Shown here in pieces: positions 7,769 through 16,174 of a stretch of DNA of 54,025 bases; position 1 is the first letter of the stretch; every line of letters starts with the position of its first letter. Source of the stretch: Clostridia bacterium (lineage in GTDB: Bacteria > Bacillota > Clostridia > Christensenellales > CAG-138); NCBI GenBank assembly GCA_017525875.1, contig JAFXSG010000023.1, positions 1 to 54,025 on the forward strand, in the 5' to 3' direction. Below the pieces are notes generated by a model. That model ran no database searches and was not told the origin of the DNA. It saw only the letters and a list, made by a program, of their open reading frames with translations. Both the position numbers and the translations under genes were made by a program.

Positions 7769-8566
7769 TCATCTTCCCGCGGCGAGGTTAACGTTCACGC
7801 TGTGCTCCGCGTCCGGAAGCTTGCCCACGTGGGACAGGCTGCCGCTGAAGAACACGCAGACGTGGCCGTCCATGCCGTTGCCGTCGCGCGTGTCGGAGCC
7901 ATGGGGCCAGCACTGCATAGAAGCGGCAACGTTGCTGCCGTTCACCACGACCACGACGGGGCGCTTGAGATAGTTGTATTCACCGCCGCAGATCGTATCG
8001 AAGGCCGCCTTTTCGGATGCGGAGGCGAGCTCCATTTCGGCATGGTTTTCGCCGCCGGTGAACACGAACTGCATGCTTTCGCCCGTGTAGCAGTCATAGA
8101 CGTAGCAGACCGTTCCGGGAACGAGCGCCTCCTTGACCGAGAGCCAGTCGGCAGCGGTTCCGGTGACCTTGATATCGGAAACGGGGCCGCGCGGCATGTG
8201 CACCGAATCGGGGATCTTGACCTTCGGCGCCTCGTGCGAGAACAGGAGCTCGAGCGTTGCGGGGCCTACCCTGCCGTCGACAGCGATATCATTGCCGAGA
8301 TTTGAGCAGCGCTTCTGGAAAGCCTCGGCAGCCTTGACCGTCATCGAGCGGAAAACACCGGTCGGGCGGAAGCAGAGATAACCGAGCTCGCGAAGACGGA
8401 GCTGGATGCGGACTACCGTTTCGCCCGCGTCGTTCTCCTGCCAGATCTTGACGGGATCGGAGGACGCCGTGGTTTCTCCGCCGGATTCCGCGTAGGCAAG
8501 CGCAAAAAGTGAAACGAGCGCAAATGCGAACGCCGTGAACAGAGCAAGTTTTCGTTTGAAGCTCAT
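7769..8566 (-). CDS. Secreted peptidoglycan-binding domain protein with conserved unknown C-terminal domain
   Basis: A 265-residue exported protein. A signal peptide (about 1-26, ending ALAYA) is followed by a PG_binding_1 repeat at about 45-110 (VVRIQLRLRELGYL, DGRVGPATLELLF). The C-terminal half (about 130-265) carries VVVVNGSNVAASMQCWPHG and MDGHVCVFFSGSLSH. From memory, related clostridial proteins have a His-Cys-containing block here, but I cannot assign a catalytic family. AAAGGAGG precedes the ATG. A role in wall binding or remodelling is inferred. Confidence 0.75.
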   Translation of the reverse strand: MSFKRKLALFTAFAFALVSLFALAYAESGGETTASSDPVKIWQENDAGETVVRIQLRLRELGYLCFRPTGVFRSMTVKAAEAFQKRCSNLGNDIAVDGRVGPATLELLFSHEAPKVKIPDSVHMPRGPVSDIKVTGTAADWLSVKEALVPGTVCYVYDCYTGESMQFVFTGGENHAEMELASASEKAAFDTICGGEYNYLKRPVVVVVNGSNVAASMQCWPHGSDTRDGNGMDGHVCVFFSGSLSHVGKLPDAEHSVNVNLAAGR

Positions 8567-8592
8567 GCGCGCCTCCTTTCTCTCACTAAACT

Positions 8593-8621
8593 ATTATATC
8601 ACAGTATTTCAAAACCTTCAA
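8593..8621 (-). promoter_or_regulatory. Promoter of the peptidoglycan-binding protein gene
   Basis: TTGAAG (8621-8616), a 17-base spacer, TATAAT (8598-8593) on the minus strand, 26 bases before the start codon. Confidence 0.8.
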
Positions 8622-8635
8622 TATTAAGAAATGGA

Positions 8636-8671
8636 ATTGCCGCAGTCCATTGGAGGCAGAACTGCGGCAAT
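8636..8671 (-). terminator. Strong hairpin after htrA, possible terminator
   Basis: Perfect 11-bp stem: 8636-8646 pairs with 8661-8671 around a 14-base loop. On the minus strand it is followed only by TCCATTTCTT, a weak U tract, so termination may be inefficient. It stands between htrA and the next promoter. Confidence 0.5.
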
Positions 8672-8767
8672 CTTTCTCGGGAGCGGGATTCGCTGCCGCT
8701 CCTCTGATCAGGAAGAAAACCATAGCGGGGCGCTCCTGGGGGTCGGGAGCGCTGCCCGCGGAAAATG

Positions 8768-10111
8768 TCATTCGTTCGGGAGTGCGCGCTCGCCGAGCGT
8801 TACAGAAACGTCGACGTTTTGCCTGTCGCGCAGAACGGTGAGCGTCACTGTGTCGCCGATCTTATAGGAGTTCAGCGTTCTGACCAAACTGTCCGTGCCG
8901 GAGATGCTGATGCCGTCAATCGAAAGGATGATGTCGCTCTCACGGAGCCCGGCGGCTTCTGCCGGGCTGCCGGCTTCGACCGTAACGATCTTCGGGTAGG
9001 TATAGTAGCTGGTGAAGAAGCCGTAGCCGGAGAGCGTCACGTCCTCCGTGGAAACGCCGAGATATGCGCGGCCCGTCACGAAGCCGTAATCCATAAGGTC
9101 GCTCACGATATTGCCGACGACCGCGGAGGGGATCGCAAAGCCGAGGCCTTCGATGGATTCGCCCGCACTCTTAGCGTTCACGATGCCGATCAGCGCACCG
9201 TCGGACTGGCGGAACAGGCCGCCGCCGGAATTACCGTGGTTGATGGCCGCATCGGTCTGCAGCAGGGTCATTTCCTGACCGTCGATCTTGATCTGGCGGT
9301 CAAGGCCGCTGACGACGCCTTCGGTATAGGTGTTGGAGAGCACGCCGAGCGCGTTGCCGATCGCGAACACGCCTTCGCCGACGCGGAGATCAGCCGAGTT
9401 TCCGAGCGCCGCGTAGGGATAATCGCTGCCCTCGATCTTGATCACCGCGAGGTCGTTGATGACGTCGCGGCCGACGAGCCTCGCCTCGGTGCTCGTGCCG
9501 TCGTTCAGATAGACGTAGATCTTGTTTGCGCCTTCGACGACGTGATTACAGGTCACGATATAGCCGTCCGCGGTGATGAGCACGCCGGAGCCGGAGCTTT
9601 GGGTGACCGTGGAATAGCCGCTCTGCACCATGACGTCGATGCTGACGACGGTGTTCATGCAGCTGTCGATCATTGCGTATTTATCGGTTTCCTTCACGGT
9701 GTTGGCGGCGAACTGCAGCGTCTCACTGGGCAGCCCCTCTCTTGAGGGAACGTTCGTGCTCTGAGCGGCGGCGCCGGAGCCGTCATCGGTCGCGTCAGGG
9801 CTTTGCGTGACTGTTCTTTCCGCAACACGCGCTTCGATCTGTTTTACGTAGCCGGAGAAGTATTTGAACCCGGCGAACGCAAGTCCGACGATCAGCGCAA
9901 CGACAACAAAGCATGCGATCGCTGCGCCGAGCGGCATCCTTATCCGCTGTTTGTTCGGCTTCTCCGTGAGGGAAGCCGCGGGTGCATCGGGAGCGGCTGA
10001 CCGGTCCGGGTCATCGGCACGCTCGGGTTCGATATAGCTTTCAAAAGCCTCCCGGCTTTCAAGATACAGTTCACTGTTTTCGGGTTCAAGTTCGTTTCGT
10101 TCGGTATCCAT
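8768..10111 (-). CDS. htrA: Membrane-anchored HtrA/DegP-type serine protease with PDZ domain
   Basis: Envelope quality-control protease of 447 residues. A highly acidic cytoplasmic N-terminus (about 1-65) is followed by one transmembrane helix (about 66-95), an S1C trypsin-like domain with the triad His (VTCNHVVEG), Asp (INDLAVIKI) and Ser (HGNSGGGLF), and a C-terminal PDZ domain (about 355-440, EAAGLRESDIILSIDG). AAAGGAG lies 8 bases before the ATG at 10111; the in-frame ATG at 10129 lacks a site. It is divergent from the two-component operon, which may control it, but no operator is visible. Confidence 0.93.
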   Translation of the reverse strand: MDTERNELEPENSELYLESREAFESYIEPERADDPDRSAAPDAPAASLTEKPNKQRIRMPLGAAIACFVVVALIVGLAFAGFKYFSGYVKQIEARVAERTVTQSPDATDDGSGAAAQSTNVPSREGLPSETLQFAANTVKETDKYAMIDSCMNTVVSIDVMVQSGYSTVTQSSGSGVLITADGYIVTCNHVVEGANKIYVYLNDGTSTEARLVGRDVINDLAVIKIEGSDYPYAALGNSADLRVGEGVFAIGNALGVLSNTYTEGVVSGLDRQIKIDGQEMTLLQTDAAINHGNSGGGLFRQSDGALIGIVNAKSAGESIEGLGFAIPSAVVGNIVSDLMDYGFVTGRAYLGVSTEDVTLSGYGFFTSYYTYPKIVTVEAGSPAEAAGLRESDIILSIDGISISGTDSLVRTLNSYKIGDTVTLTVLRDRQNVDVSVTLGERALPNE

Positions 10112-10250
10112 GGTATTGACTCCTTTCATTTCGTTTTACCGTTAGTTTCATCCGTACCGCGGATGAATATGTGTTCGGGAAGGAAACGCTGATGCTTCGG
10201 CTGCGGGCCCTGCTGCCGTCCTTTCGCCGGTAAAAACTTTTTACAATAGC

Positions 10251-10278
10251 ATTATAACAAATGAATGTGGCATCGCAA
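10251..10278 (-). promoter_or_regulatory. Promoter of htrA
   Basis: TTGCGA (10278-10273), a 16-base spacer, TATAAT (10256-10251) on the minus strand, giving a leader of about 130 bases. The 330-base gap 10112-10441 otherwise holds only the divergent response-regulator promoter; no repeat or operator was recognised. Confidence 0.65.
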
Positions 10279-10381
10279 CACTGTTCATAGGGGCTATTTT
10301 AAGGCAAAACTTGTACTAAATATGGCAGATTTCAGAATTTTGGCAAAAAGCGGACAGCGCGGTGACAAGTTAAAAACATGC

Positions 10382-10410
10382 TTGAAACTTACAATAAAAA
10401 GCACTATAAT
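10382..10410 (+). promoter_or_regulatory. Promoter of the two-component operon
   Basis: TTGAAA (10382-10387), a 17-base spacer, perfect TATAAT (10405-10410), 31 bases before the response-regulator start. Confidence 0.82.
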
Positions 10411-10441
10411 CTAATCAAACCCGTAGAAAGGATCCTTAAAA

Positions 10442-11212
10442 ATGCCCACTAAGCAGCAAATCCTGATCTGTGACGATCAGCGTATAATCCACGAGACCCT
10501 CGGCGTTTACCTCAAGAACGAAGGCTTCGACTATATCTCAGCTTTCGACGGAGACCAGGCGATCGAGGAGTTCAACCGCGTCAAGCCCAGCCTGATCACC
10601 CTTGACCTCATGATGCCGAAAAAGAACGGCATGGACGTTTGCCGCATCATCAGGCAGACGAGCAACGTGCCGATCATCATGCTGACCGCGAAATCCGAGG
10701 AGATCGACCGCGTGCTCGGCCTCGAGCTCGGCGCCGACGACTACATCGTGAAGCCGTTCAGCCCCCGTGAGGTCGTTGCCCGCATCAAGGCCGTGCTTCG
10801 CCGCTTCAACACGCAGGAGAGCGAACCCGCGGAGCTCCTGCGCTACGGCAACCTGGAGATCAACATCAACAACTACGATATCCGCATCGACGGCGAGCGC
10901 CTTCCGTTCACGCCTAAGGAAGTGGAGATCTTCCAGCTCCTCGCCTCCCACCCCGGGAAGGTGTTTTCAAGGGAAAAGATCCTCTCCCTCGTCTGGGGCT
11001 ACGACTACTACGGAGACACGAGAGAGCTCCGCGCGGTCGACACGCAGATAAAGCGCATCCGCCAGAAGATCGCGCAGCACGAAAAGAAGGGCTGGGAGCT
11101 TCGCACGGTGTACGGCGTGGGCTACAGGTTCGAGCTCGTTGACGATTCTCACCCTGCGAAGGAAGAGCGTCCCGGTAAGGATGAAAGGAATTTCCGAGAA
11201 GAGGTCCAATAA
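10442..11212 (+). CDS. OmpR/PhoB-family response regulator
   Basis: DNA-binding response regulator of 256 residues. The receiver domain (about 6-118) has the acidic pair DD at 11-12, the phospho-acceptor D55 in ITLDLMMPKKNG, the switch Thr in IIMLTAK and the conserved Lys in DYIVKPFSP. The winged-helix Trans_reg_C domain spans about 130-230 (FTPKEVEIFQLLASHPGKVFSR, RAVDTQIKRIRQKI). About 25 charged residues extend beyond the domain. AAAGGA precedes the ATG. It is co-transcribed with the histidine kinase 53 bases downstream. Similarity is to PhoB/WalR-type regulators; the exact regulon is not evident. Confidence 0.93.
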   Translation: MPTKQQILICDDQRIIHETLGVYLKNEGFDYISAFDGDQAIEEFNRVKPSLITLDLMMPKKNGMDVCRIIRQTSNVPIIMLTAKSEEIDRVLGLELGADDYIVKPFSPREVVARIKAVLRRFNTQESEPAELLRYGNLEININNYDIRIDGERLPFTPKEVEIFQLLASHPGKVFSREKILSLVWGYDYYGDTRELRAVDTQIKRIRQKIAQHEKKGWELRTVYGVGYRFELVDDSHPAKEERPGKDERNFREEVQ

Positions 11213-11265
11213 CAGAACAGCAAAACGGGCGGCATCCTTACAGCGGGTGCCGCTGTGATCAATAA

Positions 11266-13041
11266 ATGCAGCGTTCAAGTTTACTTCGAATAATAATATT
11301 TGTATTTGCGGCCATGCTCATCCTCGTGGTGGCGGTCGTTGCCGTGCTGTTTTCGATCATCGGTCACGATATGTATGCCGAATACAGGGCAAACGAGCTC
11401 GTGCCGAAGGCCGAGATCATTTCGCAGCAGGTGTCAAAGCTCAGTGAAGAGCGCGCGGACCGGCGCACGATCGCCAGGATGATCTATTCAAACGAATATT
11501 CCGTGACGGACACCGCGACCTACGTCGTGGATACGCTCGGAGGCTTCGTAACGACCGACGGGATAGACGACAGCATGGAATGCATGCCCACACTGCTTTC
11601 CTACGCCGAAAAGATCATGGACGGCGAGACGGTGAAGATCCCGAACTCCAAGCTGGGCGTTATCGTCGGCGTGCCGATCTATGAAAAGAGCGGCGGCATT
11701 ATCGGCGCCGTGCTGCTTCTGCAGCGCCATATCTCGCTCCAGGAGCACGTCAACTCCCTCGCGCTCACTTTCGGCCTCGTGCTGCTCGGCGTGCTGCTTC
11801 TGACGCTGATCCCGTCCTTCCTCGTCGTTCGCTCGCTGACGAAGCCCATTAGGAACATTTCCGATTCCGCGCTGAAGATGGCGAAGGGCGATCTCTCCGT
11901 TCGCGCCGAAGTCAGCGGCAGCTTTGAAGCGCAGCACCTTGCAGAGTCCTTCAACGTGCTCGCCGGCGCGCTCGAAAGCAATATCGAAGACCTGATCGTT
12001 GAGAGGAACAGGCTTTCGGCCGTCCTGAACGGCATAGGCGAAGGCATAATCGCGGTCGACCGCCAGGGCGAGATCACGCATTTCAATCCGTCTTCAGTGC
12101 ATTTGCTCGGCGGCGAAGGCGGCAAGCCCTCCGATTACCCGAATTACAGCATCGTTTCGGATCTTATCAACAAAGCGATCGCCACCGACTCCCCCGCCGG
12201 AACGACCTTCGGCATTGCGGACCGCCGCATCAGCGTTGCGGTAAAGCCCATATACGAGGACAGCGGGAGCTTATACGGCGCCGTTGCCCTGATGCGCGAC
12301 GTGACCGAGAGCGAACGCCTTGAGCAGACGCGGCGCGATTACGTTGCGAACGTCAGCCACGAGCTGCGCACGCCTATCGCGTCTATCCGAGGCCTTGCCG
12401 AAGCGCTCGACGACGGCATGGTCACCGAGCCCGCCGACAGGAAGCGCTATTACGGCTATATCCTGCACGAATCCATGCGGCTTTCATCGCTGATAGACGA
12501 CCTTTTGGAGCTCTCGCGCCTGCAGAGCGGCGGCGTTGCGTTCTCAAAGCTCAAAACGGAGCTCTACGAGATCCTTTACGACGTTGCGGACAGGATGAAC
12601 GAATCCGCCCAGCCGCGCGGCAAGACGGTCGTGCTGCACGTGCCAGAGGGCGAATACATGGCCCTCACCAACGCGGACAGGTTCGAGCAGGTGCTGATCG
12701 CGCTTACCGACAACGCAATAAAGCACGGCGACGACGGCTGCGAAGTGACGATCGATATGGGCATTTCCGAGGGCGGAGATAGCTATATCCTGACCGTATC
12801 GAACCCCGCAGAGGTCGACGAAAAGGATCTTGAGCATATCTTCGAGCGTTTCTACAAGGCGGACAAGGCGCACACCGGCGAAGGCACCGGCCTCGGGCTC
12901 GCGATCGTGTCCGAGGTGCTGAATCTGCTCGGCGAAAAGATACGCGTCACCTGTGAAAACGGAATGATCAGATTCAGCTTCACCGTTAAGCGCGACGCGG
13001 CAGGCGGCGAGCCGGAGCTGCCCGTACTCCCCGCACTGTAA
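11266..13041 (+). CDS. Sensor histidine kinase (HAMP-PAS-HisKA-HATPase)
   Basis: Transmembrane sensor kinase of 591 residues partnering the upstream regulator. Order: TM1 (about 8-33), an extracytoplasmic sensor of about 130 residues, TM2 (about 166-188), HAMP (about 190-243), PAS (about 250-348), HisKA with the phospho-acceptor H365 in VSHELRTPIAS, and HATPase_c with the N box LTDNAIKHG, FERFYKAD and GTGLGLAIV. This is the WalK/PhoR layout. The start has no clear ribosome binding site. A 6-bp hairpin (11241-11255, CAGCGG/CCGCTG) sits 11 bases upstream of the ATG and may keep kinase translation below that of the regulator. Confidence 0.92.
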   Translation: MQRSSLLRIIIFVFAAMLILVVAVVAVLFSIIGHDMYAEYRANELVPKAEIISQQVSKLSEERADRRTIARMIYSNEYSVTDTATYVVDTLGGFVTTDGIDDSMECMPTLLSYAEKIMDGETVKIPNSKLGVIVGVPIYEKSGGIIGAVLLLQRHISLQEHVNSLALTFGLVLLGVLLLTLIPSFLVVRSLTKPIRNISDSALKMAKGDLSVRAEVSGSFEAQHLAESFNVLAGALESNIEDLIVERNRLSAVLNGIGEGIIAVDRQGEITHFNPSSVHLLGGEGGKPSDYPNYSIVSDLINKAIATDSPAGTTFGIADRRISVAVKPIYEDSGSLYGAVALMRDVTESERLEQTRRDYVANVSHELRTPIASIRGLAEALDDGMVTEPADRKRYYGYILHESMRLSSLIDDLLELSRLQSGGVAFSKLKTELYEILYDVADRMNESAQPRGKTVVLHVPEGEYMALTNADRFEQVLIALTDNAIKHGDDGCEVTIDMGISEGGDSYILTVSNPAEVDEKDLEHIFERFYKADKAHTGEGTGLGLAIVSEVLNLLGEKIRVTCENGMIRFSFTVKRDAAGGEPELPVLPAL

Positions 13042-13045
13042 TACC

Positions 13046-14002
13046 ATGGAATACTTAATCCGACCTGATGAACATAATAACGATACGGCACACCGCTGCT
13101 TCCTCTGCCCGCTCGGATGCGGCGCGGACAGGGCCGCGGAGCGCGGCGCGTGCGGCGTGGGCTGCTTTGATCCCAAAGAAACGCCCGACCCGTACACCGC
13201 GGCGCTGGTTGCAAGAGCGGCCAGGCATTACTATGAGGAGCCGCCGATCTCCGGCACGCGGGGCAGCGGCGCGATCTTCTTTTCGGGCTGCAATATGGCC
13301 TGCATTTTCTGCCAAAATCACGACATCAGCCGGGCGTCAAAGGGCAGGCTCACTGATCCTTCGTCGCTTGCGGATATCATGCTGAGGCTCGAGGAGCTCG
13401 GTTCTCACAATATCAACCTCGTCACGCCTTCTCCGCACACGGAGCTGCTTCTCAGCGCGATCCCTCTCGCACGGAGCCGCGGGCTGACCGTCCCGATAGT
13501 TTATAACACGAATTCCTATGAAAAGGTCGAAACGCTCAAACGCCTTGAAGGCCTGATCGATATTTACCTGCCGGATCTCAAATACCGCTCCCCCGTCCCC
13601 GCAAAGAAATACAGCGGCAGAAGCGACTATTTCGAGATCGCGTCCAAGGCCGTGCTAGAGATGCAGCGACAGTGCGGCGTGCTTGAACAGGACGAAAACG
13701 GCATCGCAGTGCGCGGCGTGATCGTTCGCCACCTGGTTTTGCCAGGCTCCGTGGACGAAGCGCGCGGAGTGCTCGATTTCATTCACGACAATATGCCGCT
13801 TGAGACGCATATCTCGCTGATGAGCCAGTACACGCCCATGGGTGAAAACCTTCCGAGACCGCTCGAGCGAAGGCTCCTCAGGCGCGAATACAGGCGCGCG
13901 CTGGATTACTGCATCTCGCTTGGCTTCACAAACGTTTTAGCTCAGGAGATGACTTCCGCCGAAAGCGCTTTTACGCCCGAATTCAACGGATTCTTTGAAT
14001 GA
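13046..14002 (+). CDS. PflX-like radical SAM protein
   Basis: A 318-residue radical SAM protein of the COG1313/PflX group, related to pyruvate formate-lyase activating enzymes. An N-terminal Cys-rich block (CFLCPLGCGADR, GACGVG) precedes the SAM motif CNMACIFC at about residues 87-94 and a TIM-barrel body (NINLVTPSPHTE, PDLKYRS, RHLVLPGS). The substrate is not established for this group. It starts 4 bases after the kinase stop and has no ribosome binding site of its own, which implies translational coupling. The operon ends in the terminator at 14018. Confidence 0.85.
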   Translation: MEYLIRPDEHNNDTAHRCFLCPLGCGADRAAERGACGVGCFDPKETPDPYTAALVARAARHYYEEPPISGTRGSGAIFFSGCNMACIFCQNHDISRASKGRLTDPSSLADIMLRLEELGSHNINLVTPSPHTELLLSAIPLARSRGLTVPIVYNTNSYEKVETLKRLEGLIDIYLPDLKYRSPVPAKKYSGRSDYFEIASKAVLEMQRQCGVLEQDENGIAVRGVIVRHLVLPGSVDEARGVLDFIHDNMPLETHISLMSQYTPMGENLPRPLERRLLRREYRRALDYCISLGFTNVLAQEMTSAESAFTPEFNGFFE

Positions 14003-14017
14003 CATTTGATCGATCGC

Positions 14018-14050
14018 CCCGGAGAGCAGCTGCTTTTCCGGGCTTTTTAT
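14018..14050 (+). terminator. Terminator of the two-component/PflX operon
   Basis: CCCGGA (14018-14023) pairs with TCCGGG (14037-14042) with an internal AGCAGCTGCT palindrome, then T5 from 14044. Confidence 0.8.
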
Positions 14051-14141
14051 TAGCGAAATTTGGCATTCACCTTTTTGCCCCTACGGCACATAATAAGGAT
14101 TGCGGGGCTTTGCCCGCAAAATCTGCGCACGGGGAGAGATT

Positions 14142-14900
14142 ATGAAGCTGTACTCCATCGGCACGAACGAGTATGAAGCGGACGTTGAAAAACTGATAAG
14201 AAGGCGGCTTTCACGGCAGGAGCCTTTGACCCTGCCGATCGCGGCCGAGAAGCGGACCGGCGGAAGCTTCGTGACCGTCGGAACGGACAGCGACGAGGAA
14301 CGCCTTGCGCTCTCCGCGGCCCTTGCGGAGGTCTTGACGGAGGATATCAGGTATTTTGCGATCGCGGACATGGCCGCCAAGCTGCCGTTCTCACCGGGTG
14401 AAAAAAGGCGGATCCTTACCGCCGCGCTGGAAAACGCATGCCGGTTCATAGACCTGTCAGCCGTCGCCGCGAGGGTATTCGATTATCTTTCATCAAGCAG
14501 TACTTTGATACTTGAAGGCTTTCTCAGGTTTCGGATGCAGGACGTGCTCGAGACCTGGAGCGTCTGCGTCGACGCGGCGGCGGAGCAGCAGATACTTGCG
14601 GATGAGTTCCGGGAGCTTTCGGCGCTGATCGGGCTTTTTGCGGCGTTCAGGCCATTGGAAGAGCCTGCGCTGACGGTCGTGCTGCACCACGACGGGAGCT
14701 GTACGATAACCGAACAAAGGGACGAGGGCGAGGGCTTTCGCATCGACTGCGCGCCCGAATGCGGCGACAGCGTGACGGACCTTATCCGCGGCATGGAGCC
14801 GAGATCGATCAGGATCGTCGATATGAGCCTCGGAAAATGCGAAAAGCTCCGGACGACTATCTCGGAGCGTTTCGGAGCTTTGATAACGGATGATGAATGA
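14142..14900 (+). CDS. ytxC: Putative sporulation protein YtxC
   Basis: A 252-residue protein with the LILEGFLRFRMQDVLETW segment (about 126-143) that is the signature of the YtxC-like sporulation family. Its exact role in spore formation is not defined. GGGGAGA 4-5 bases before 14142 supports the start MKLYSIG; the longer frame from 14100 has no such site. The stop codon TGA abuts the converging stop of the glycosylase gene with no intervening base. It is one of two sporulation markers in the window (with YunB). Confidence 0.8.
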   Translation: MKLYSIGTNEYEADVEKLIRRRLSRQEPLTLPIAAEKRTGGSFVTVGTDSDEERLALSAALAEVLTEDIRYFAIADMAAKLPFSPGEKRRILTAALENACRFIDLSAVAARVFDYLSSSSTLILEGFLRFRMQDVLETWSVCVDAAAEQQILADEFRELSALIGLFAAFRPLEEPALTVVLHHDGSCTITEQRDEGEGFRIDCAPECGDSVTDLIRGMEPRSIRIVDMSLGKCEKLRTTISERFGALITDDE

Positions 14901-15797
14901 TCAGCCTTCGTGCGCGGTTTTTTTGCCCAACTGAACGGCTCTTGCGTGGAAGAAGATGTATTGCTGGATGATGCCCGAGTACTCGCCTATGCTCTTGACG
15001 ACCTCGCGCATCTCCGCCTTTTTCGGCGGCACGCTGCCGAAAAACAGCTCGTTCATCGCCCTGTCGATCCACACGTCGATCGGGAAAGCATCGGTGTGGC
15101 CGAGGGAAAACAGCAGTATGCAGTCGCAGACCTTGGGGCCGACGCCTTTGAAAGAAAGCAGCTCTCTGCGCGCGTCCTCGAGGCTCATAGAACGAAGCTT
15201 TTCAAGGTCGTAGCCGTCTGCGATCTTCTTTGCCGATTCGATGATATACGGCGCGCGATAGCCCGCGCCTATCGCGGTCAGCCGATCCTCCGGCAGGGAC
15301 GCGATGGCTTCCGGAGTCGGGAAAGAATACATTTCCATGCCTTCGAAATCGAGCTTGTCGCCGCAGAGCGCGCAGAGCCTGTCGATGATCCCGCTGATGC
15401 GCTTTATGTTGTTGTTTGCGGAGATTATGAACGAGATCAGCGCTTCGAACGGCTCCTGGTTGAATACGCGGATGCCGGTCGCTCCGGGCAGGCACACGGC
15501 AAGGCGGGGATCCTGTGCGATGATGTTTTCGATCTCGCTGTAATCGCGTTCAAGGTCGAAATAGTCGATGAAGAAGCGCTCCTCGCCGCTGTCGCACGGG
15601 AAGACGGTGAGGTATTGCCCGATCTGAGCAGCACGCACCGGCCTGCCGCGCAGCACGCATACGTATGCGCAGCGCTCCCCCGCTCTTTGAGGAACGCGTT
15701 TCCAGCGGAACGCCTGACCGCAGTCGGCGCTCTTTGCAAGATCGAAGCCCGAAAGCTCCGAAACGAAAAGTGTTTTGTCTTTTACTTCGTATTTCAT
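14901..15797 (-). CDS. ogg: 8-oxoguanine DNA glycosylase/AP lyase (OGG1 family)
   Basis: Base-excision repair enzyme that removes 8-oxoguanine from DNA. The 298-residue protein has the OGG1-type N-terminal domain (GQAFRWKRV at about 27-35) and a helix-hairpin-helix GPD domain with LLSFKGVGPKVCDCILLFS, supplying the catalytic Lys, and DAFPIDVWIDR, supplying the catalytic Asp, at about 222-260. Length and both domains fit the OGG1/Clostridium Ogg group rather than MutM or AlkA. There is no ribosome binding site; the -10 lies 6 bases from the ATG (see the promoter entry), which predicts a leaderless message. Confidence 0.93.
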   Translation of the reverse strand: MKYEVKDKTLFVSELSGFDLAKSADCGQAFRWKRVPQRAGERCAYVCVLRGRPVRAAQIGQYLTVFPCDSGEERFFIDYFDLERDYSEIENIIAQDPRLAVCLPGATGIRVFNQEPFEALISFIISANNNIKRISGIIDRLCALCGDKLDFEGMEMYSFPTPEAIASLPEDRLTAIGAGYRAPYIIESAKKIADGYDLEKLRSMSLEDARRELLSFKGVGPKVCDCILLFSLGHTDAFPIDVWIDRAMNELFFGSVPPKKAEMREVVKSIGEYSGIIQQYIFFHARAVQLGKKTAHEG

Positions 15798-15803
15798 ACT
15801 GCT

Positions 15804-15832
15804 ATTTTACAACATTATTCGCGTTTTGAGAA
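15804..15832 (-). promoter_or_regulatory. Promoter of ogg giving a probable leaderless mRNA
   Basis: TTCTCA (15832-15827), a 17-base spacer, TAAAAT (15809-15804) on the minus strand. Only 6 bases separate the -10 from the ATG, so transcription should begin at or near the A of the start codon. The -35 is weak (4 of 6). Confidence 0.5.
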
Positions 15833-15838
15833 GATACA

Positions 15839-15865
15839 AAAAGCGCAGCCCGAAGCTGCGCTTTT
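15839..15865 (-). terminator. Terminator of the rplU-prp-rpmA operon
   Basis: Perfect 11-bp stem 15839-15849 / 15855-15865 (AAAAGCGCAGC / GCTGCGCTTTT) with a 5-base loop. Its T-rich arm plus TTTTTG on the minus strand ends the ribosomal operon just before the ogg promoter. Confidence 0.88.
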
Positions 15866-15882
15866 GTATGTCGTTTCAAATA

Positions 15883-16173
15883 TTAGCCCGCGATTTCCTC
15901 GGGGTAAACGCTGACGCACCTCTTGCCGCCATGCTTCGTCTCAAAACGAAGAATGCCGTCAACCTTTGCAAACAGAGTGTCATCCTTGCCGATACCGACG
16001 TTGTTGCCGGGATGGAAGTGAGTGCCGCGCTGCCTGACGAGGATGTTGCCCGCAAGAACGAACTGACCGTCCGCACGCTTGGGCCCGAGACGCTTGGATT
16101 CGCTGTCACGACCGTTGCGGGAACTGCCGACGCCCTTTTTATGAGCAAAAAGCTGCAGATTGATCCGGAACAT
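15883..16173 (-). CDS. rpmA: 50S ribosomal protein L27 with cleavable N-terminal extension
   Basis: Large-subunit protein at the peptidyl transferase centre, 96 residues. It opens [18 protein letters not shown]: the Firmicutes-type extension ending LQLF, which the protease Prp removes to expose the AHKKG N-terminus that reaches the active site. AGGGAGG before 16173 sets the start; the in-frame upstream Met at 16209 lies inside prp. It starts one base after the prp stop. Downstream is the operon terminator. Confidence 0.97.
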   Translation of the reverse strand: MFRINLQLFAHKKGVGSSRNGRDSESKRLGPKRADGQFVLAGNILVRQRGTHFHPGNNVGIGKDDTLFAKVDGILRFETKHGGKRCVSVYPEEIAG

Positions 16174-16174
16174 A

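Noticed and set aside
8636-8671. Hairpin as part of a mobile element inverted repeat
   Set aside because: There is no second copy in the window and no transposase; it fits better as a structure at the end of htrA.
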